Shown here in pieces: positions 15,355-18,906 of a stretch of 18,906 nt of DNA. The notes beneath the pieces are model-generated. The model worked only from the letters and a program-made list of their open reading frames with translations. It made no database searches and was not told where the DNA came from. The first letter of the stretch is position 1. Every line of letters begins with the position of its first letter. A program made the translations under genes and the position numbers. The DNA comes from Chrysochromulina parva (lineage: Eukaryota > Haptophyta > Prymnesiales > Chrysochromulinaceae), in assembly GCA_002887195.1 (NCBI GenBank), contig PJAB01000942.1, forward strand, positions 1-18,906, in the 5' to 3' direction.

Positions 15355-17028
15355 TCACTTGGCAATGTACTCGCTGACGATGGGGCGCGCGTACGCCGTG
15401 GGCGGCTGCGCATTCGGGTCGAGCGGCTGCGCCTGCACATACGTCATGTTCGGCTGCCCATACGCCATGTTCGGCTGCGCGGCGTACGGCTGCGCGTACG
15501 CGACGGCCGCCGTGGGCTGCTCCACTGTGACGGCGAGGCCACCGCCCGGATGTTGGATGACGTACGTGGGTTTGACGATGATGAGGATTGCCTGGGCCAC
15601 TTGGGGCTGGCTCTGGGCGCCATGGTCGAGGTCGAGGATGAGGCACGAGTAGCACGCGTCGATGATGTTGAGTAGGATGCCGGCCACGAAGCTGAGGAAG
15701 ACGATCGCGAAGATAAACGAGAGGATCCCAACGGCAACGAAGACCCCAACTGAAGCTCCAGGCTGCGACTTGCTCGTGATGACGAGGCAGATGGCTGTGA
15801 TGAGCAGCGAGAGCACGAACGCGCCGAAGTGGAAGACCCAGTTCGCGATCCAGTTGACCCAGACCGCGCTGAAGCCGTGCCGGTTCAAGTGCGACGTGAA
15901 GGTGCGCGCCGACGTGCAGAGGTCATCGCCGGTGAGCGCGTGGAGAGTGAGGGCGAAGCGCGTGATAAACTCGAGATACGCGACGAGGCAGTTGATGCAG
16001 CACGCGATGAGGACGCCGGCCAGGCCGTTGTTTTGCGATTGCTTCTTGGCCAAACGGCGGAGCTGCTCGATGATGTACATGATGAGCGCGGTGAGGCAGA
16101 TCGTGCCGAAGGACTTGGTGAAGGCCAGCTTGGTCGCCGTGGTCACCGGGTTGGTCACGGTGCCCGAGCCGCCCTCCTGTGCTGCCATGCCCGAGGCCTT
16201 AAAGTACCAGACGCCCGTCACGAACGAGACGACGTAGAAGCGCATCGCGGAGAAGACCTCGACCGACCACAGCGAAGCGAATCCAACGAAGCTCAGCCCG
16301 GCGACCGCTGCATTCGGGATTTGCCACTGGCAGGTCGTCCCGGACCCGGACGTCAGAATTACGACCCCATCTGACGTCGAGTTGGACAGGACCCAGTCGC
16401 CGTTGGTGAGGAGGAGGAGGGCAGCCGCGGTGCAGGCGCCGTACACGATGGCACCGAGAATCATCAGGAGCACCGAGGAGAGGAAGACTTGCGGGTGGAC
16501 CTGGACGACCGTGGCTGCCTGCTCAATCAGCGTGGCCGTCAGGTTGATCTTCTTGCGCGCACAGAAGAGCATCAGCATGTACATGGCGAAGATGATGCCG
16601 AAGAAAATGGCCAAAATGGTCAACCCCGGGATCGCGAGAAAGGCGAGAGTGAGCCCACCGAGCACGAGGCCTTGACCAATAAGGGTGCCGTAGACCATAC
16701 CTTTTGCGCAGGCACGCATCGCCCCCATCCAGGCCATGCCGATGAGCACGGAGATGATCGGGATGGCGAGAAGCTCGGGCACCTCAGCTACGATGGCGTT
16801 CGCAGTAAACGTATCCGTGCCGTTGACGTTGCTCGACTGCGGCCCACACTGTGCATCGTGCAGCATGCCATCGATGTTGTTCTTGAGCCCAGCGGCGATG
16901 GCAATGCCGAAGGTGACGAGCAGCACGATCACGTACGCAACGCCGAAGGCGCGGTCCGTCGACTTGCGCTTCAAGAGTGACTGGGGGGTCACGGCGAGCG
17001 AGTGAGTGGAGGCGAGAGGGGTGTCCAT
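15355..17028 (-). CDS. Choline transporter-like protein (CTL/SLC44 family)
   Basis: A 557-residue polytopic membrane protein from ATG 17028. A cytosolic N-terminus (about 28 residues) leads to TM1 (about 30-46). A large non-cytosolic loop contains a NGT glycosylation sequon, and clusters of hydrophobic helices follow (about 83-156, 180-210, 240-275, 302-322, 334-365, 388-420 and 427-465). Family signatures include KSFGTICLTALIMYIIEQLRR (about 305-325) and the conserved C-terminal block AYLEFITRFALTLHALTGDD with LCTSARTF (about 350-377). SLC44 proteins move choline or ethanolamine for membrane lipid synthesis at the plasma membrane or organelles. The C-terminal 45 residues are Tyr/Gln/Pro/Ala-rich (QPYAAQPNMAYGQPNMTYV), a cytosolic disordered tail not typical of animal members. 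It is divergently paired with the nucleotide-sugar transporter across 163 bp. Confidence 0.9.
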   Translation of the reverse strand: MDTPLASTHSLAVTPQSLLKRKSTDRAFGVAYVIVLLVTFGIAIAAGLKNNIDGMLHDAQCGPQSSNVNGTDTFTANAIVAEVPELLAIPIISVLIGMAWMGAMRACAKGMVYGTLIGQGLVLGGLTLAFLAIPGLTILAIFFGIIFAMYMLMLFCARKKINLTATLIEQAATVVQVHPQVFLSSVLLMILGAIVYGACTAAALLLLTNGDWVLSNSTSDGVVILTSGSGTTCQWQIPNAAVAGLSFVGFASLWSVEVFSAMRFYVVSFVTGVWYFKASGMAAQEGGSGTVTNPVTTATKLAFTKSFGTICLTALIMYIIEQLRRLAKKQSQNNGLAGVLIACCINCLVAYLEFITRFALTLHALTGDDLCTSARTFTSHLNRHGFSAVWVNWIANWVFHFGAFVLSLLITAICLVITSKSQPGASVGVFVAVGILSFIFAIVFLSFVAGILLNIIDACYSCLILDLDHGAQSQPQVAQAILIIVKPTYVIQHPGGGLAVTVEQPTAAVAYAQPYAAQPNMAYGQPNMTYVQAQPLDPNAQPPTAYARPIVSEYIAK

Positions 17029-17191
17029 CCGACGCGATTGTGGAGCAAGACTAGCTGCAGGAAATCGCGGCGCTTCCGAGCACAATCAACCGGATCGGCG
17101 CTGTATTGGGACACTTCTCCCTGCTGTGTGAGTTCATGCCAAGTCCCGCGGAAGCAGTGTTTCGTTGCCCTAACTGGCCTCCTACCGTCAC
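17029..17191. promoter_or_regulatory. Divergent promoter of the CTL and nucleotide-sugar transporter genes
   Basis: 163 bp separate the ATGs. It contains GATTGTG (17036-17042) and its inverse CACAATC (17081-17087), plus an ATTGG, a CCAAT box on the minus strand, near 17114-17118. No TATA box is seen. Regulatory meaning is inferred from position alone. Confidence 0.5.
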
Positions 17192-18367
17192 ATGAAGCTC
17201 TACAACTCTGAGTCGTCGGACAAGGAGCGGCTCCTTGAGTCGTCGTCGTCGAGCAATGCGCAGCGGTCGGAGGAGCGCCTGGGAACTCTCCTGAAGTATG
17301 GCAGCCTCGGCTTCCTCATTTTGCAGAACTCGTCACAGTGCGTGCGCGGCAGAAGTCACAGCCCCTGCGCAGCTCTGCCCGTAGGCATGCAATCGAGCTG
17401 AAGCCCTTCGTTGATCGCCGTTCGCCCGCGCAGCGTGCTCCTCCTGCGGTACTCGCGCGTCGTGCCAGGCGAGTGCTCGCAATATGTGGTCTCCGTCGCC
17501 GTGCTCTTTGCTGAGATCTGCAAGCTGGTCTTCTGCGTGTTCGTGCTGTGCTTTACCGAAGGCGGCCCGCTCTCTGCTTTCGTGGTGCTCGACCGCGACA
17601 TCTGGCAGCGCAAGATGGACACCATCAAGGTCTCCGTGCCCGCGCTCTGCTACACGCTGCAGAACAACCTGCAGTTCGTCGCCGCAACGCACCTAGGTGC
17701 CGAGCTGCTCCAGCTCCTTTATCAGACGAAGACGCTCTCGACAGCCATCTTCGGCGTGGTCATCCTCGCCAAGCAACTGCGCTGCAACCAATGGTGCGCG
17801 CTCACTGTGCTCGTGGCCGGCGTCGTGTTGGCGCAGTCGTCGCAGCGCAAGCCCGGTGAGAGTCTCTACAAGGGCGACGCGGCTATAGGCGTGATGGCGG
17901 CGCTCGGTGTGTCGATTTGCTCGGGCTTCGCCTCCGTGTACCTCGAGCGCATCCTAAAGGGCGACAAGACCTCCATCTGGGTGCGCAACGTGCAGCTGTG
18001 CATCTTTTCGATCCCGCTGCAGCTCCTCGCCGTCTACCGCACGCCGGGGGACTGGGACAAGGTGCAGACCCAAGGCTGGATGGTGGGTTTCTGCCCCTCG
18101 ACGTGGGCGGTGGTGTTCATGTTTGCCTTCGGCGGCCTGCTCGTCGCCATCGTCATCCGCTTTGCCGACAACAACCTCAAAAATCTCGCCATGGCTGTTG
18201 CCATCCTCGTCTCGTGTGTTGCCTCTATCCCGCTCTTCGGCTTTGAGCCGAACGGCACCTTCGCTGCAGGTGCCTTCTTCGTCATCCTGTCCATCTTCCT
18301 GTACGCGTGGACGCCCAGGAGCGCGACTGCCCCATCCAATTACCTCCCACTACCCTCGAGCAAGTGA
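17192..18367 (+). CDS. Golgi nucleotide-sugar transporter (SLC35A-like), two exons
   Basis: Exon 1 runs 17192-17337 and exon 2 runs 17434-18367, joined in phase 2 to give 359 residues, the usual family length. A cytosolic Ser/Glu-rich N-terminus leads to TM1, LKYGSLGFLILQNSSH, which continues across the junction into VLLLRYSR, as in UDP-galactose/CMP-sialic acid transporters. Family blocks follow: VAVLFAEICKL, then PALCYTLQNNLQFVAATHL and LLYQTKTLSTAIFGVVIL, then SGFASVYLERILK, then FADNNLKNLAMAVAILVSC. These define the nucleotide-sugar transporter family, antiporters that import a nucleotide sugar into the Golgi in exchange for the monophosphate. The exact sugar (UDP-Gal, UDP-GlcNAc or CMP-sialic acid-like) cannot be read from sequence. 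The tail is short and polar. It shares a divergent promoter with the CTL gene. Confidence 0.88.
17338..17433 (+). other. Intron of the nucleotide-sugar transporter gene (96 nt, phase 2)
   Basis: The donor is TCACA|GTGCGTGC and the acceptor is CGCCCGCGCAG|CGTGCTC. It interrupts TM1 and contains an in-frame stop (TGA near 17400). The donor resembles that of the JmjC intron (GTGCG). A donor four bases downstream is possible but fits the family alignment and frame less well. Confidence 0.82.
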
Positions 18368-18906
18368 CCCCGGCGTGCGTAAGGAGGCCGCACGCAGGGG
18401 CTCTCGAGCCTGTGTCCATATCCTCTCTCTCTTTCTTCTCGCGCGCACTGGATGCGCGCCACAGAGAGACAGAGAACCACAGAGACCCCACCCACGCTCA
18501 GAAGGCCGAGGAGCCCTGGCGCTCTGCACAGGCTCCAAAGCGTGACGGGCACAATTTCAAATGACTCTGTCGAATCAACGGGGACGCACTGGCGCGCCGG
18601 CCCGCGCTCGCGTCGGGTTGCTTTTTCCGAGGCGGCGCCGGCGGGAGTGGGGAGATCAACTGTTGACTGTAGCGGCGTGACGTTACCTACAGTCGTTCTC
18701 TCTCTCTTTTTCAGTGAATTTCCTGAGCCATCAATACGTGAAACCACAAACATACGCACAACAAGGTAACAACAAGGTCTTGACACTTGAGCCCTGGCCT
18801 CGACAACTCGACAGAACTCGACAGGAAACTCGACAGCTACTCGACAGGCTACTCGACAGGATAGCTCGACAGACCTCGACAGACCTCGACAGCTACTTGA
18901 CAGAAC
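18368..18906. other. Right-edge gap: 3' flank and repeat array
   Basis: It begins as the 3' flank of the sugar-transporter gene with CT-rich (18420-18440) and GA-rich (18463-18486) tracts. A TCTCTCTCTTTTTCAG tract (18698-18714) resembles a splice acceptor, but no coding frame follows convincingly. A doubled AACAAGGT (18760-18767 and 18771-18778) precedes the CTCGACAG array. No gene is supported. Confidence 0.5.
18797..18906. repeat. CTCGACAG array, about ten units, running off the window
   Basis: CTCGACAG is seen at 18807, 18817, 18829, 18840, 18852, 18865, 18875 and 18885. Variants are CTCGACAA (18799) and CTTGACAG (18896). Start-to-start spacing is 10-13 bp and the spacers vary (AA, GAAA, CTA, GCTA, GATAG, AC). 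It is therefore an irregular short-period array rather than a perfect satellite. Its right end is not in the window. Confidence 0.9.

Noticed and set aside
18340..18786. Minus-strand 148-codon frame downstream of the sugar transporter
   Set aside because: It overlaps the 3' end of the transporter, crosses simple CT/GA tracts and has no recognisable domain.
18797..18906. CRISPR array
   Set aside because: Units are 8 bp with 2-5 bp spacers in a eukaryotic nuclear context; no repeat-spacer structure or cas genes.

Overview
The window looks like nuclear DNA of a GC-rich, gene-dense unicellular alga with a red-lineage (chlorophyll c) plastid, most likely a haptophyte. The clearest pointers are a short fucoxanthin-chlorophyll a/c type light-harvesting protein, a GC-rich base composition, eukaryote-only families (SMARCD/BAF60, SLC44 choline transporter-like, SLC35 nucleotide-sugar transporter, JMJD6-like JmjC), and two short spliceosomal introns with GTGCG donors and CAG acceptors. 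A pelagophyte or other chlorophyll-c alga cannot be excluded. Nothing looks bacterial, viral or organellar.

Layout, left to right: a repeat/hairpin-rich edge (1-532); a RING + Sel1-repeat protein (minus); an Stc1-like zinc-finger protein (minus); head-to-head with it a Tudor-like nuclear protein (plus); a long proline-rich, single-TM protein ending in a GYF_2 domain (plus); a two-exon JmjC oxygenase (minus); a repeat-rich, probably plastid-targeted membrane protein (minus); head-to-head with it the light-harvesting gene (plus); a gene-free GC-rich gap; a SMARCD/BAF60 homolog (minus); a small ankyrin protein (minus); a choline transporter-like protein (minus); head-to-head with it a two-exon nucleotide-sugar transporter (plus); and a final gap ending in an array of CTCGACAG repeats that runs off the window.

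There are no operons. The organising feature is compactness. Three divergent pairs share intergenic regions of about 150-190 bp (2416-2602, 10893-11045, 17029-17191), and convergent genes share short 3' gaps. One divergent pair (light-harvesting protein and plastid repeat protein) could be co-regulated for the plastid. A second (Stc1-like and Tudor-like) pairs two candidate chromatin proteins, and SMARCD and JmjC lie elsewhere in the window. That functional grouping is inference only.

I found no evidence of a self-contained new system such as a defence island, gene cluster or transposon. The most novel-looking items are the repeat-rich plastid membrane protein beside the light-harvesting gene, the polyproline-TM-GYF protein, the JmjC protein with an unknown helical C-terminus joined through a repeat-filled intron, and the repeat arrays at both window edges. 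Start sites were chosen as the first supported ATG; open frames that extend further upstream only through non-ATG codons were trimmed.
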